The notes: generated by a model not told the origin, from the letters alone. DNA of 45,712 bases from Dehalococcoidia bacterium (GCA_009779255.1 WREQ01000008.1:1-45712), one strand, 5' to 3'. Positions 7,883 through 16,427 are shown, counted from the stretch's first letter. Translations and numbers: made by a program.

Positions 7883-10609
7883 CTACAGCAACCCTCCGTA
7901 CCTTCGCACGAAAATAGTCTTAAAAACCGTGGCTAACGCCATATACAGCACGATCGTGCCGGCAAGCCACGCGAAATATACGGGCGGCAGTGCGGCAAGC
8001 CCAATCGCGTCACCAAACGGGGTAAACGGCATAACAGTCACGACGAGGATACCCGCAAACGTCAGCAGAATAACCGGTAGCGAAGCGCGGCTTTGTACAA
8101 ATGGTATCTTAGGCGTACGGATCATATGGATAACGAGGGACTGGCTCCACATCGATACCACGAACCATCCGGCCTGGAATACCGCGATGAATAGCACCGC
8201 CTGAGCTGACAGAACGTCCGCCCTGAAATCGAGAGCGCCTGCATTCACGCCGACAACCAGCGGACAGATAATAAAGAACATCAGCAGGTAGGTTGTTATA
8301 TCGAACACGGAGCTTGTCGGTCCGAACCATACCATGAATTTGCCGATACTGGAGGCGTCCCACTTGCGCGGCTTGGCAAGAAATTCCTTGTCTACGTTGT
8401 CCCACGGGATGGCGATACAGGATATGTCGTAGATAAGATTGAGCAGCAGCAGCTGTATCGGCAGCATCGGCAGGAACGGCAGAAACGCGCTGGCCACCAT
8501 GATGGAAAACATATTGCCGAAGTTAGAGCTGGCCGTTATCTTGATGTATTTGATGATATTGGCATAAATTTTGCGTCCCTCGATGACGCCGTTTTTCAAT
8601 ACCATCAAATCCTTTTCGATCAAAATCATGTTGGCCGATTCTTTGGCGATATCGACGGCGGTGTCAACAGAAATACCCACGTCGGCGGCACGCATGGCCG
8701 CCGCGTCGTTTATACCGTCTCCCATATAGCCCACTGTATGTCCGTTTTCGCGCAACGTAGTCACTATCAGCGTTTTTTGCTTCGGCGACAATTTGGCGAA
8801 CACATCCGTCTGCTCGACGGCTACCTTTAATTGCGCGAGGCTTAAACTTTCGATATCCGAGCCAAGCAGTATCTTGTCGGCAGACAAGCCGACCTGTTTA
8901 CATACGCTTTTTGTAACGGCATCGTTATCTCCGGTCAACACCTTTATGGCCACGCCATATTCGTGAAGCGATGCGATAGCATCCGTAGCGCTTTCTTTGG
9001 GCGGGTCAAGGAAGGCCAGGTATCCAATCAGCACCATCTCGCTCTCATCGGCTATAGAGAATGTCCGTTCGGGCAACTGGTGCGTCTTTTGCGCCACACC
9101 CAAAACGCGCAAACCGTCGGAATTATATTTGTTACATGTATCCATGATTTCCCGACGCAGCACATCCGTCATCGGTTCCACACGTCCCTGATATTCGGCA
9201 AAGGTGGAAATTGCCAGCATTTCCTCCATCGCGCCCTTTGTAATCATTTGTGTTTTGCTGTTCTTGTCAGATACGATTACACTCATGCGGCGGCGGTTGA
9301 AGTCAAACGGGATTTCGTCTATTTTTACATAAGCGTTTTCATTCTCAATAACCTTCTCCTCGCGCGCCCGCTGTATAATGGAAACATCCATCAGGTTTTT
9401 CAGGCCGGTCTGATAGTGACTGTTGAGAAACGCATGGCGAAGCACTCTGGTGTCACTGTTGCCATGTATATCAAGATGGTATTCCAGAATAATTTTATCC
9501 TGCGTCAGCGTACCGGTTTTATCCGTACAAAGAATATCCATCGCCCCGAAATTCTGAATAGCGTTGAGTTCCTTGACGATAACCTTCTTTTTGGACATGG
9601 TGGCCGCGCCTTTGGCGAGATTCGCGGATACGATCATCGGTAGCATTTCGGGCGTAAGCCCGACGGCGACTGAAAGCGCGAACATAAACGCCTGAAACCA
9701 ATCGCCTTTGGTAAAGCCGTTGACAAATAATACGACGGGCACCATTACGAGCATGAAACGTATGAGTAGCCACGAAACGGAATTTATGCCTTTTTCGAAG
9801 CTGGTCGGGGGCGTTTTGGCGCGCAACTGCCCCGCGATGCCGCCGAATACGGTGTCATCGCCGACGGCCAGCGCCAGCGCCTGTGCCGAACCGGAAATGA
9901 CGGTACTTCCCATAAAGGCCAGGTTGTTCAAAGCCAGCGGGTTTGTCGGTTTGCCCTTGAGAGCCGCGCCGAATTTCTCAACCGGTTCGCTTTCACCAGT
10001 AAGCGACGACTGGCTGATAAACAAGTCTTTTGCCTGCAAAATGCGTATGTCGGCAGGAATAATGTCCCCAGCAGCCAGATGGATAACATCGCCGACAACA
10101 ATTTCATCCAGGGGGATTTCCTTTTTCTCAGAAAACGGTTCACCAGAGGCGTCTGTTTCATAGCAGCGCGTGACGGCAACGGTCGTCTCCACCAGTTCGC
10201 CCAGTTTTTCCGCCGCATTTCCGCTGCGAAACTCCTGAACAAAGCGCAGCATGCCGCTGATAAACACCATCGTCAAAACAATGATAACAGCGGTTGGATC
10301 TTTTTCCCCCGGAGCGGCGGCGATAACATCAGTCGCAAACGACAATCCGGCCAGTACGAATAAAACAACCGTAAACGGGTTAATAAATGCATTCCAAAGC
10401 CGATGGAAAATAGAGATCTTTTTCTGTTTTGTTATGATGTTCGAACCGTATTGATCACGCATTTCATCGACCTTGTCGGCATCGTAGCCTTCAAGGCTGG
10501 TATCATATTGAATGAGGATTGTTTCTGACGACTTAACCGCGGCGTTCAGCAGGCGTTTTTTGGCCCTGTCCGCCCGCGTGGTGGAGATAATGTTGATATT
10601 CTTTTTCAT
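7883..10609 (-). CDS. mgtA: Magnesium-importing P-type ATPase (MgtA type)
   Basis: P-type IIIB ATPase taking up Mg2+ across the cytoplasmic membrane. At 908 residues it is full length. Order: N-terminal cation-ATPase domain; actuator domain with [11 protein letters not shown]; membrane segment with the PEMLPMIV cation-site motif; phosphorylation loop [10 protein letters not shown]; nucleotide domain with KGAMEEM; hinge [18 protein letters not shown]; then hydrophobic C-terminal helices. AGGAGG lies about 7 nt before the ATG. The gene sits behind a leader ORF (10646-10738) and an approximately 260-nt transcribed leader, unlike its neighbours, pointing to post-initiation control by Mg2+. The end converges on the TetR gene. 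Confidence 0.95.
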   Translation of the reverse strand: MKKNINIISTTRADRAKKRLLNAAVKSSETILIQYDTSLEGYDADKVDEMRDQYGSNIITKQKKISIFHRLWNAFINPFTVVLFVLAGLSFATDVIAAAPGEKDPTAVIIVLTMVFISGMLRFVQEFRSGNAAEKLGELVETTVAVTRCYETDASGEPFSEKKEIPLDEIVVGDVIHLAAGDIIPADIRILQAKDLFISQSSLTGESEPVEKFGAALKGKPTNPLALNNLAFMGSTVISGSAQALALAVGDDTVFGGIAGQLRAKTPPTSFEKGINSVSWLLIRFMLVMVPVVLFVNGFTKGDWFQAFMFALSVAVGLTPEMLPMIVSANLAKGAATMSKKKVIVKELNAIQNFGAMDILCTDKTGTLTQDKIILEYHLDIHGNSDTRVLRHAFLNSHYQTGLKNLMDVSIIQRAREEKVIENENAYVKIDEIPFDFNRRRMSVIVSDKNSKTQMITKGAMEEMLAISTFAEYQGRVEPMTDVLRREIMDTCNKYNSDGLRVLGVAQKTHQLPERTFSIADESEMVLIGYLAFLDPPKESATDAIASLHEYGVAIKVLTGDNDAVTKSVCKQVGLSADKILLGSDIESLSLAQLKVAVEQTDVFAKLSPKQKTLIVTTLRENGHTVGYMGDGINDAAAMRAADVGISVDTAVDIAKESANMILIEKDLMVLKNGVIEGRKIYANIIKYIKITASSNFGNMFSIMVASAFLPFLPMLPIQLLLLNLIYDISCIAIPWDNVDKEFLAKPRKWDASSIGKFMVWFGPTSSVFDITTYLLMFFIICPLVVGVNAGALDFRADVLSAQAVLFIAVFQAGWFVVSMWSQSLVIHMIRTPKIPFVQSRASLPVILLTFAGILVVTVMPFTPFGDAIGLAALPPVYFAWLAGTIVLYMALATVFKTIFVRRYGGLL

Positions 10610-10613
10610 GTCG

Positions 10614-10662
10614 CGGCCTCCTGTTTCAAGGTGAGGCGCAGATCGTCAAACAGGCAGGCCGG
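10614..10662 (-). promoter_or_regulatory. Possible hairpin hiding the mgtA ribosome-binding site
   Basis: On the minus strand the last codons of the leader ORF contain CCGGCCTGCCTG (10651-10662), and the mgtA ribosome-binding region reads CAGGAGGCCG (10614-10623). These pair over 10 bp with one bulged G. If formed, the AGGAGG of mgtA is buried unless a ribosome reaches the end of the leader ORF. Pairing is read directly; the regulatory role is inference. Confidence 0.45.
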
Positions 10663-10738
10663 AGGCGGGAATAGGTGCCGTGCTGTTCGACAAGCTGTCA
10701 CCGTTGTCGAATCCGATACTACTACCATCGGGTTCCAT
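10646..10738 (-). CDS. mgtA leader peptide, 30 aa, begins MEPD
   Basis: Too short for the ORF track. ATG at 10738 has a strong AAAGGAGG site followed by CGAGGAT; the ORF runs 30 codons and stops 36 nt before mgtA. The peptide starts MEPDGSSIGFDNG and ends TAPIPASGLPV with four prolines in all. The first four residues match the enterobacterial MgtL leader (MEPDPTPLP...), where the acidic-proline start destabilises the translating ribosome when Mg2+ is low and so activates mgtA. The rest differs. I infer a Mg2+-sensing leader peptide; a chance match of four residues is possible, but position, ribosome-binding site and downstream gene all agree. Confidence 0.6.
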   Translation of the reverse strand: MEPDGSSIGFDNGDSLSNSTAPIPASGLPV

Positions 10739-10903
10739 ATCCTCGCCTCCTTTCAAAAATGAAAGCCTTGTTGTCGCGTGACAACAAAGCCAGGGCTTTT
10801 AAGGGACCACCCACACTACCCCACAACAGCAGCCTCCATCCCTATGGCAGCCACATCCGCCGATTAACGTTACATTATACTGCAAACATTGAGGAAATAT
10901 CCA
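10739..10903 (-). promoter_or_regulatory. mgtA promoter and structured 5' leader
   Basis: On the minus strand a perfect TATAAT (10874-10879) with TGGATA 18 bp upstream (10898-10903) forms the promoter. The roughly 130-nt untranslated part has a G-rich stretch (GGGG, GGG and several GG tracts) and a hairpin with exact arms TTGTTGTC / GACAACAA (10768-10787), extendable by AAAGCC / GGCTTT, followed by a T-rich CATTTTT. A second small hairpin, CTTTCA / TGAAAG, overlaps the start of the leader ORF's ribosome-binding site. I do not see the conserved M-box (ykoK) sequence. Confidence 0.5.
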
Positions 10904-11210
10904 TTGCATGAATGGCGTGTTTTAAGCATGGCATCCAAATCATCAAAGGTCTCTGCGGTGTCTTTTCTCCAGACGCCGGACGCGGCTATACCGTATTGCG
11001 ATAGAAACCAGTGTTATGTCAACACTCCGGCCTCATACCAGGTTGCCAAACAGCCAGCCGCAGCAGAAGCATGTCCCGCATCCTCGGGACGAAACTCTCT
11101 GTATCCATTTCCCCGTGGACTGCCGTGTTCAATATATGTCGCTATGCGCCAGCGTCTGAAAACCGATACCGCAGACACTTGCAACAAGCGTCCCAAGTTA
11201 GTAAGACTTT
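10904..11210. other. Intergenic stretch, no supported gene
   Basis: The ORFs listed here (10889-11242 plus, 11014-11196 minus) lack ribosome-binding sites and look random. Nothing else is recognised. Confidence 0.5.
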
Positions 11211-11312
11211 CTAGCGGCTCCTCTCTTCATCTTTGCTTTTGAACGCGAACCGTACCGCTGCCAAGCCAACAATGAAGATGACGAAGTTAACAATCGTCCA
11301 CCAGTCCGCCAT
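11211..11312 (-). CDS. 33-aa single-span membrane peptide downstream of mutM
   Basis: Not in the ORF track. ATG at 11312, 24 nt after the mutM stop, opens a 33-codon frame: MADWWTIVNF, a hydrophobic span VIFIVGLAAVRFAF, then a charged tail KSKDEERSR. This is the layout of a small inner-membrane protein with a positive cytosolic end. AGGAG lies 13 nt upstream, a little far. It would be the third gene of a polA-mutM transcript. Function unknown; it could be a chance ORF, but amino-acid order and position make that less likely. Confidence 0.45.
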   Translation of the reverse strand: MADWWTIVNFVIFIVGLAAVRFAFKSKDEERSR

Positions 11313-11336
11313 ACCGCACCCGTTGCTCCTGCCAAA

Positions 11337-12149
11337 CTAGCGCTGGCAGGCCGGACAAAAATAAGTGCCTCGCTGGCACACAACAATGCGCTCCACCGGT
11401 CCGCCGCAGCAGTAGCATGTCCCACCACGGCGATGAGCAACCTTGAAGCCTTCGTGGGCATGGCCGCGCGCGCCGTCCGGACGGAAATAATTCGATATAC
11501 TGGCGCCGCCGCTTGCGACAGCGCGCCTGAGCACCTCCCGGATGGCGCCGTGCAGACGGATTATTTCGATGGATGTCAGGCCATCGGCCAAGCGAGCCGG
11601 ACGTATGCCGGCCTCGTACAGCGCTTCGTCGGCGTACATGTTGCCAACGCCGGCAATCAAGTCCTGCCGAAGCAAAACCGCTTTGACCGGCGCCTTTTTG
11701 CCTTCCAGCAGCAGCGTGAGAACCTCCGCCGTAAACTCGTCCGACAGCGGCTCCACTCCCAGTTTTCCACACATCCACCCGTCATCAGAGACCAACTGAA
11801 ATTTGCCAAACTTGCGCGGGTCGATGAAATAGGCCTTCAGGCCGCCGTCAAAGTGAACTATGGCGCGGGTATGCGAGGGGTCAGGCGACGAGCCATCGCC
11901 GATGAAAAACGAGCCGGTCATGCGCAGATGAACAAGCAGCGAGTCCCCACTGTCCAGCCGCCAGACGAGATACTTGCCCCGCCTGTCTAGAGAAACAACC
12001 TTTCGCCCGTTTACCCGTCTCGCAAACTCCGAAATGTCCGGAGAGAGCAGCGTCTTCTCCCACAAAAACTCCACGGACACGATAGTGCGCCCGACTGCCA
12101 GCGGAGATAACTCATTTTTTATAGTTTCGACTTCAGGAAGTTCCGGCAT
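11337..12149 (-). CDS. mutM: Formamidopyrimidine-DNA glycosylase
   Basis: Base-excision repair enzyme removing 8-oxoguanine and formamidopyrimidines, with AP-lyase activity. The ORF track starts 7 codons early; catalysis needs Pro2 at the processed N-terminus, so the start is ATG 12149, giving MPELPEVETIKNEL (270 aa). DRRGKYLVWRL contains the conserved lysine, RQDLIAGVGNMYADEALY is the helix-two-turn-helix, and the C-terminal zinc finger is CYCC...CPAC with RGTYFCPACQ. The ATG is 2 nt after the polA stop, so both are co-translated, a common arrangement that couples repair glycosylase with repair polymerase. Confidence 0.95.
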   Translation of the reverse strand: MPELPEVETIKNELSPLAVGRTIVSVEFLWEKTLLSPDISEFARRVNGRKVVSLDRRGKYLVWRLDSGDSLLVHLRMTGSFFIGDGSSPDPSHTRAIVHFDGGLKAYFIDPRKFGKFQLVSDDGWMCGKLGVEPLSDEFTAEVLTLLLEGKKAPVKAVLLRQDLIAGVGNMYADEALYEAGIRPARLADGLTSIEIIRLHGAIREVLRRAVASGGASISNYFRPDGARGHAHEGFKVAHRRGGTCYCCGGPVERIVVCQRGTYFCPACQR

Positions 12150-12151
12150 AA

Positions 12152-14893
12152 TTATTCCATCCGCCCCCAATCGGTAGCCATCTTGAAATCAACCCTTACC
12201 GGCACCGACATTTTCACCGCACCGCTCATCAGCCGCGGCGCCATCTCGCGCATAATTTCGAGTTCGGCCTCGGGCGTTTCGAAAATCAGTTCGTCGTGTA
12301 CCTGCAAAATCAGCCGCGATGTGAGTGAACGGCGCGCCAGCTCTTTTTCAATATCCAGCATGGCGACTTTTATAATATCGGCGGAGGTACCCTGAACCGG
12401 CATGTTTATGGCCATGCGCTCAGCAGCCTCGCGAATCATGCGGTTGTGCGAATTGATTTCGGCTTCCGGGAAATAACGGCGGCGCCCCAGCAGCGTCTGC
12501 ACGTAGCCTTCGCGGCGCGCCTGCATCACGGTTTCATCAAGATATTTGCGCACCCCGATGTATTTTTCGAAATAGGCACTGATGAACTTGTTGGCCTCCT
12601 CGCGGGAAAACTCAGTCGCCTGCTCCAGGCCGTATCCGCTCATGCCGTAAATCACACCGAAATTGACCACCTTGGCCAGACGGCGCATATCCGAAGTGAC
12701 GGCGGACGGCGCCACCCCAAAAAGCTGAGCGGCGGTAGCGGTATGTACATCCTCATCCCGTTCGAAAGTGGCCATCAGCAGGGGATCTTCTGACAGATGC
12801 GCCAGCACCCGCAGGTCTATCTGAGAATAGTCGCAGGAGAGCAACACGCAGCCAGGCGAGGCGATGAAGGCACGGCGGATTTCACGCCCCTGCTCGCCCC
12901 TCACCGGGATATTTTGCAGATTGGGATCCGAGGAGGAGAGCCGGCCAGTGGCGGTGCGCGTCTGGTTGAATCTGGTATGCACGCGGCCGGTGCGCGGGTT
13001 GACCAATCCGGGCAAGGCGTCCACATAGGTGCCCTTGAGTTTTGAAAGCTGCCGGTATTCAAGGACATGACCCGCGACGGGATACCCCTGACGCAGAGAT
13101 TCGAGAACGGACGCCTCCGTAGACCATGTCCCGCGTTTTTTATGCTCGCATGGAAGATTGAGTTTCCCGAAAAGCACCTCGCCGAGCTGCTTCGGGGAGT
13201 TGACATTGAACTTCATGCCGGCGATTTTGTAAATCTCGCTCTCGATAGCGGTCAGCTGCTCCCCCAAGCGGCGCGACATATCCGACAGCAGCGCCTTGTC
13301 CAGCAGCACGCCAGCGCGCTGCATACGCACCAGCACAGGAACCAGCGGCATCTCCAAATCGTGAAAAAGTGCCTTCAACTTCTCCTTTTCCAACGATGAT
13401 GTCAGAGCAGGCGTCAGCCGGATAACAGCATCAGCGGCAGCACAGGCATAATCGGCAACCTCCCGCACAGCAAGCATGGCAGCCGTTATTTGTTTCGCTC
13501 CGTGGCCGGTGGAGAGTACAGGAAGATCCAGCCCTAAATGTCCTAACGCTAGGCTTTTGAGTTCCAACGCCTGCTCCCCCAGCAGATGAGCGGCAATCAT
13601 GGTGTCGTAAAACAGCCCGCTCACGTCGAGGCCGTTCCCGGCCAGCATGGTAGCGGCGAAATTGGCGTTATGCGCCGACTTGGCGATTCCGCCATCCGCA
13701 AATACAGGAGAAAGGGCAGCCATCACCTCGTCCGGTGTGAGCTGCGGCCCCGCCTCCAGTCCGACATGCGCAAGCGGGATGTAATACGCCTCGCCTTCCG
13801 CCGGGCATAACGCCAACCCGACCAACTGCGCCGTCATGGGATCGGCATCTCCGACGATAACTTCAAAAACGAACTGTCCCGCCGCTTTAAGCCTCCTCGC
13901 AAGCGCGATAAGCTGCTCCGCGCTGGTAACGACGGAGTAGTTCTTCGGCGTCTCCTGGCGGGACGAGCCGGTAGCCCCCTCCGCAAAAAGCATCCCCTGC
14001 ACGCCCACCTTGGCGGGTGGTCCGGGCAGGCGCTCTATCAGCTTGAAAAATTCAAGCTCGCGGAACAGCGCCACTACCTTTGCACGATCAAAATTGTCCA
14101 CTTCGGCGGTTTTCAGGTCAAGCGACACCGGCGCGTTCACCGCGATGGTGGCCAGCGTTTTGGACCGGCGCGCGTCCGATTCGCCTTCACGCAGGATGGC
14201 CTGAATGCGCGGCGAAGAAATCTCCGCCAGATGGTTGTAGATGTCGTCAATTCCGCCGAACTGCCGGATGAGGCTGACGGCGGTTTTCTCGCCTATCCCC
14301 TTGACGCCGGTGATATTGTCCGATGTATCGCCTTTGAGCGCCTTGTAATCGGCTATCAGGTGCGACGGCACGCCGTATTTCTCCTCGACAGCGGTAGCGT
14401 CCATCAGCACTGCCTCGCCCATGGTACGCGGGTACAGCACCCTGACCATGCCATCCACCAACTGCATAGCGTCGGCGTCTCCAGTGAGAATCACCGTTTC
14501 AATGTTTTTTTCGGAGGCCTGACGCGCCAGCGCCCCCAAAACATCATCGGCCTCGTACTTGTCAAGCTCATAAATCGGGATATTGAAGTCCCTGACCAGT
14601 TCGCGTGTACGGGATATTTGCCCTACAAGGTCATCGGGAGTAGGAGGACGGGTGGCCTTGTAATCCACGCTCATATCGTGGCGGAATGTCGGCCCTTTTT
14701 TATCGAAGGCAACGGCGCAATGGGTGGGCTTGACGTCTGAGATGACCTTGAGCAGCATAGAGGTAAACCCGTAAACCGCGTTGACCATCTCGCCGGTGCG
14801 GCGCACGGAGAGGGGAGGGAGGGCATGGAAAGCGCGGTGAACCAGGTTGTTACCATCTATCAGAAGCAAAAGAGGCTTGCGGGCTTCAGGCAT
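12152..14893 (-). CDS. polA: DNA polymerase I
   Basis: Gap-filling and Okazaki-fragment-processing polymerase, 913 residues from ATG 14893. The track start (15061) adds 56 unrelated residues, and a -10 box overlaps that extension. N-terminal 5'-3' nuclease: LLLIDGNNLVHRAFHALPPL and GVKGIGEKTAVSLI. The middle 3'-5' exonuclease domain is degenerate: FEVIVG replaces FDTET, HNANFA replaces the HNxKYD motif, YACAA replaces YAxxD, so proofreading is probably lost, as in Taq and Bst enzymes. Polymerase motifs are intact: TGRLSSSDPNLQNIP, DYSQIDLRVLAH, the O-helix RRLAKVVNFGVIYG and VHDELIFE. No ribosome-binding site; see the leaderless promoter. Confidence 0.95.
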   Translation of the reverse strand: MPEARKPLLLLIDGNNLVHRAFHALPPLSVRRTGEMVNAVYGFTSMLLKVISDVKPTHCAVAFDKKGPTFRHDMSVDYKATRPPTPDDLVGQISRTRELVRDFNIPIYELDKYEADDVLGALARQASEKNIETVILTGDADAMQLVDGMVRVLYPRTMGEAVLMDATAVEEKYGVPSHLIADYKALKGDTSDNITGVKGIGEKTAVSLIRQFGGIDDIYNHLAEISSPRIQAILREGESDARRSKTLATIAVNAPVSLDLKTAEVDNFDRAKVVALFRELEFFKLIERLPGPPAKVGVQGMLFAEGATGSSRQETPKNYSVVTSAEQLIALARRLKAAGQFVFEVIVGDADPMTAQLVGLALCPAEGEAYYIPLAHVGLEAGPQLTPDEVMAALSPVFADGGIAKSAHNANFAATMLAGNGLDVSGLFYDTMIAAHLLGEQALELKSLALGHLGLDLPVLSTGHGAKQITAAMLAVREVADYACAAADAVIRLTPALTSSLEKEKLKALFHDLEMPLVPVLVRMQRAGVLLDKALLSDMSRRLGEQLTAIESEIYKIAGMKFNVNSPKQLGEVLFGKLNLPCEHKKRGTWSTEASVLESLRQGYPVAGHVLEYRQLSKLKGTYVDALPGLVNPRTGRVHTRFNQTRTATGRLSSSDPNLQNIPVRGEQGREIRRAFIASPGCVLLSCDYSQIDLRVLAHLSEDPLLMATFERDEDVHTATAAQLFGVAPSAVTSDMRRLAKVVNFGVIYGMSGYGLEQATEFSREEANKFISAYFEKYIGVRKYLDETVMQARREGYVQTLLGRRRYFPEAEINSHNRMIREAAERMAINMPVQGTSADIIKVAMLDIEKELARRSLTSRLILQVHDELIFETPEAELEIMREMAPRLMSGAVKMSVPVRVDFKMATDWGRME

Positions 14894-14899
14894 GTCTGA

Positions 14900-14905
14900 A
14901 TTATA
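14900..14905 (-). promoter_or_regulatory. polA -10 box, leaderless transcript
   Basis: TATAAT on the minus strand lies 6 nt before the polA ATG with no Shine-Dalgarno sequence between, so transcription would start at or beside the ATG. Confidence 0.55.
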
Positions 14906-15128
14906 GCACATGAGAACCGCTCTATTGATGTTAATTTGGCAGGGATTGAATCCTGTCTGGTAAGGCTTCCTTTTGGAATTACCCCAAAAAGTCGGAACAG
15001 CGACAAACGATTTGGTTATTACCAAACTCATGGGAGCAAGACGCCCTGTGTCACTAATCATCTGAAATCATACAAAATGTTTGACTCAGGCTTTTCATAA
15101 GGCAATCTATCTATAAGATGAACGAACC

Positions 15129-15263
15129 TTAGAGAATATTCCCAAGCGATGTATCGTAGTCAGGCTGGTTCATTTATGAACAAGAAGCAGGGATAGAAAA
15201 CCTTCAACAACCAGCATTGTCCGTGTTGCTCAAATGATGCAGGGGTCTTTAGTGGGTTGAAGG
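15129..15263 (+). ncRNA. Structured repeated element, copy A
   Basis: About 135 nt recurring diverged at 35811-35938 (copy B). Shared blocks: AGAATATTC, GCGA-GTATCG, AAGAAGCAGG, ACCTTCA-CAACCAG and ATTGTCCGTGTT. A local hairpin sits at the same place in both with different sequence: GTTCAT / ATGAAC here, TTCTTAT / ATAAGAA in B, a compensated change. Here ACCTTCAAC can also pair with GTTGAAGG at the end. TTGACT at 15081 resembles a -35 box but no clear -10 follows. It could be a cis-regulatory RNA or a mobile non-coding element; strand is assumed from the downstream genes. Confidence 0.4.
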
Positions 15264-15287
15264 CTGAATCCAACATACTACAAAGCA

Positions 15288-15671
15288 GTGTTAGCATTTC
15301 GCACAGGTGCCAATAAGTTTGTAAGCGCAGGCGGTGCTATATGGTCTTTTAACAGAGGTCAGGGTGGCACAATCTTATCTGCTCCTTTGACTTATTCAAT
15401 CGGTTATTACTATTGGGGTCAAGTAGCGGAGGTAATGATAGTATTTGAAAAGGGGCATACTGGCAATATCACTGGTTACTCCAACATAAATAACTTGGAT
15501 ATTCGCCTTAAAGACTCTTACGGCAATATCGTTGCTACCACAACTTCTACACGTGATAACGTGAAGTTTCTTAACCACTACATCACGGATGATGGGGATT
15601 ACTACATTGAAGTTTATCCTACACAACGGATCAGTCCTGTCACAAGCCTGAGGTTTTACCTGATGTGGTAG
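15288..15671 (+). CDS. Hypothetical protein, possible C-terminal fragment
   Basis: Frame of 127 residues from GTG 15288; it stays open upstream only to 15261. No ribosome-binding site. The middle resembles the beta-rich pre-peptidase-like domains that end secreted proteases (LDIRLKDSYGNIVATT, then DDGDYYIEVYP). With no signal peptide it is likely the tail of a longer secreted protein whose front was lost, with structured element A directly in front. A perfect inverted repeat follows. Function unknown. Confidence 0.35.
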   Translation: MLAFRTGANKFVSAGGAIWSFNRGQGGTILSAPLTYSIGYYYWGQVAEVMIVFEKGHTGNITGYSNINNLDIRLKDSYGNIVATTTSTRDNVKFLNHYITDDGDYYIEVYPTQRISPVTSLRFYLMW

Positions 15672-15702
15672 TCGTGGTAAGCTTGATTGTCGGCTAGTAA
15701 TG

Positions 15703-15739
15703 TTATTTTCTGGGAGTCGTGGCAACTCCCAGAAAATAA
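15703..15739. terminator. 15-bp perfect inverted repeat
   Basis: TTATTTTCTGGGAGT and ACTCCCAGAAAATAA are exact inverted arms around a 7-nt loop. It lies after the hypothetical ORF and ends 3 nt before the ribosome-binding site of the lipoprotein, so it may terminate one gene and shape the leader of the next. Confidence 0.55.
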
Positions 15740-15757
15740 GTTAGGAGTGTGGACAAG

Positions 15758-16273
15758 TTGAAAAAGAATATTTCTATACTAATTGCTTCTGTTGTGCTCT
15801 TCCCTTTGTTGGCATCTTGCCAAAACATAGTTGGTGGCCATACGGATATCATAAATAACATTGAGCAGTCCAATACAATTGACAAGGCCGATTTGATTCA
15901 TATGCCTTCACCAATTGATGTTAAGCCTGTTCTTGACTCTGAAATTGAGCTGAAGCTGCGTGAATCATATAGGCTTAGTGGCGGAAACCCGGAAGATATT
16001 TGGGTTGTGTACTATTTTGGAAATTACAGTGGCTGCGAAGTGTTGTATGTAGGACTTGGAATGCTTTTCCCTGCCGATATGTATAGCCAAGAGGCCGCAG
16101 GATATGCTATTGTTCTTCCATCAGGCCAATCTTTGACGGTATATAAAGACTCTGAGTTCTATGGGCTGGGTAGAGCCTATGATCTGGGACTCATTACTAA
16201 AAATGATGTGTACAACATAGGCAAACTTGGCGGGGTTGGTTTTATTGAGCAGTATCCTGAGCCACTGCGGTAG
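15758..16273 (+). CDS. Secreted lipoprotein, unknown function
   Basis: 171 residues. An N-terminal signal (KKNISILIASVVLFPLL) ends in the lipobox LLASC, so the mature protein should be lipid-anchored outside the membrane. AGGAG at 15743-15747 is 10 nt before TTG 15758 and only 1 nt before the track's GTG 15749, so TTG is the better start. The C-terminal region VYKDSEFYGLGRAYDLGLITKNDV resembles that of the second lipoprotein (35997): VWKDGSFFELQEAYDNELLTKGNL. The two are paralogues by eye, and both lie downstream of a copy of the structured element. Function not known. Confidence 0.75.
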   Translation: MKKNISILIASVVLFPLLASCQNIVGGHTDIINNIEQSNTIDKADLIHMPSPIDVKPVLDSEIELKLRESYRLSGGNPEDIWVVYYFGNYSGCEVLYVGLGMLFPADMYSQEAAGYAIVLPSGQSLTVYKDSEFYGLGRAYDLGLITKNDVYNIGKLGGVGFIEQYPEPLR

Positions 16274-16397
16274 TGACACATCAACTATGCAAATTCTAAT
16301 TATGCGGGTGGCCGGCGGGATACCTGACCGCCACGCAGATACTTAATGAAGCAAAGGCGAGGTCAAGCGTCACCAATCGCCTGAATGCCACAAAAAG

Positions 16398-16427
16398 TTG
16401 ACACAAAGACACTTTTCAGGCGATAAT
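16398..16427 (+). promoter_or_regulatory. tRNA-Glu promoter
   Basis: TTGACA (16398-16403), 18-bp spacer, GATAAT (16422-16427); the tRNA begins 13 nt later. The preceding stretch (16274-16397) holds nothing else recognised. Confidence 0.75.

Noticed and set aside
10610-10880. M-box (ykoK) Mg2+ riboswitch before mgtA
   Set aside because: The conserved M-box sequence blocks are not found on the minus strand; a GTGAGGCGC on the plus strand is in the wrong orientation.
10889-11242. 117-aa plus-strand ORF
   Set aside because: No ribosome-binding site, no recognisable motif, and it overlaps the mgtA promoter and the small membrane ORF on the other strand.
15129-15263. Element as a c-di-GMP, TPP, cobalamin or fluoride riboswitch
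   Set aside because: None of the invariant core sequences of those classes is present in either copy.
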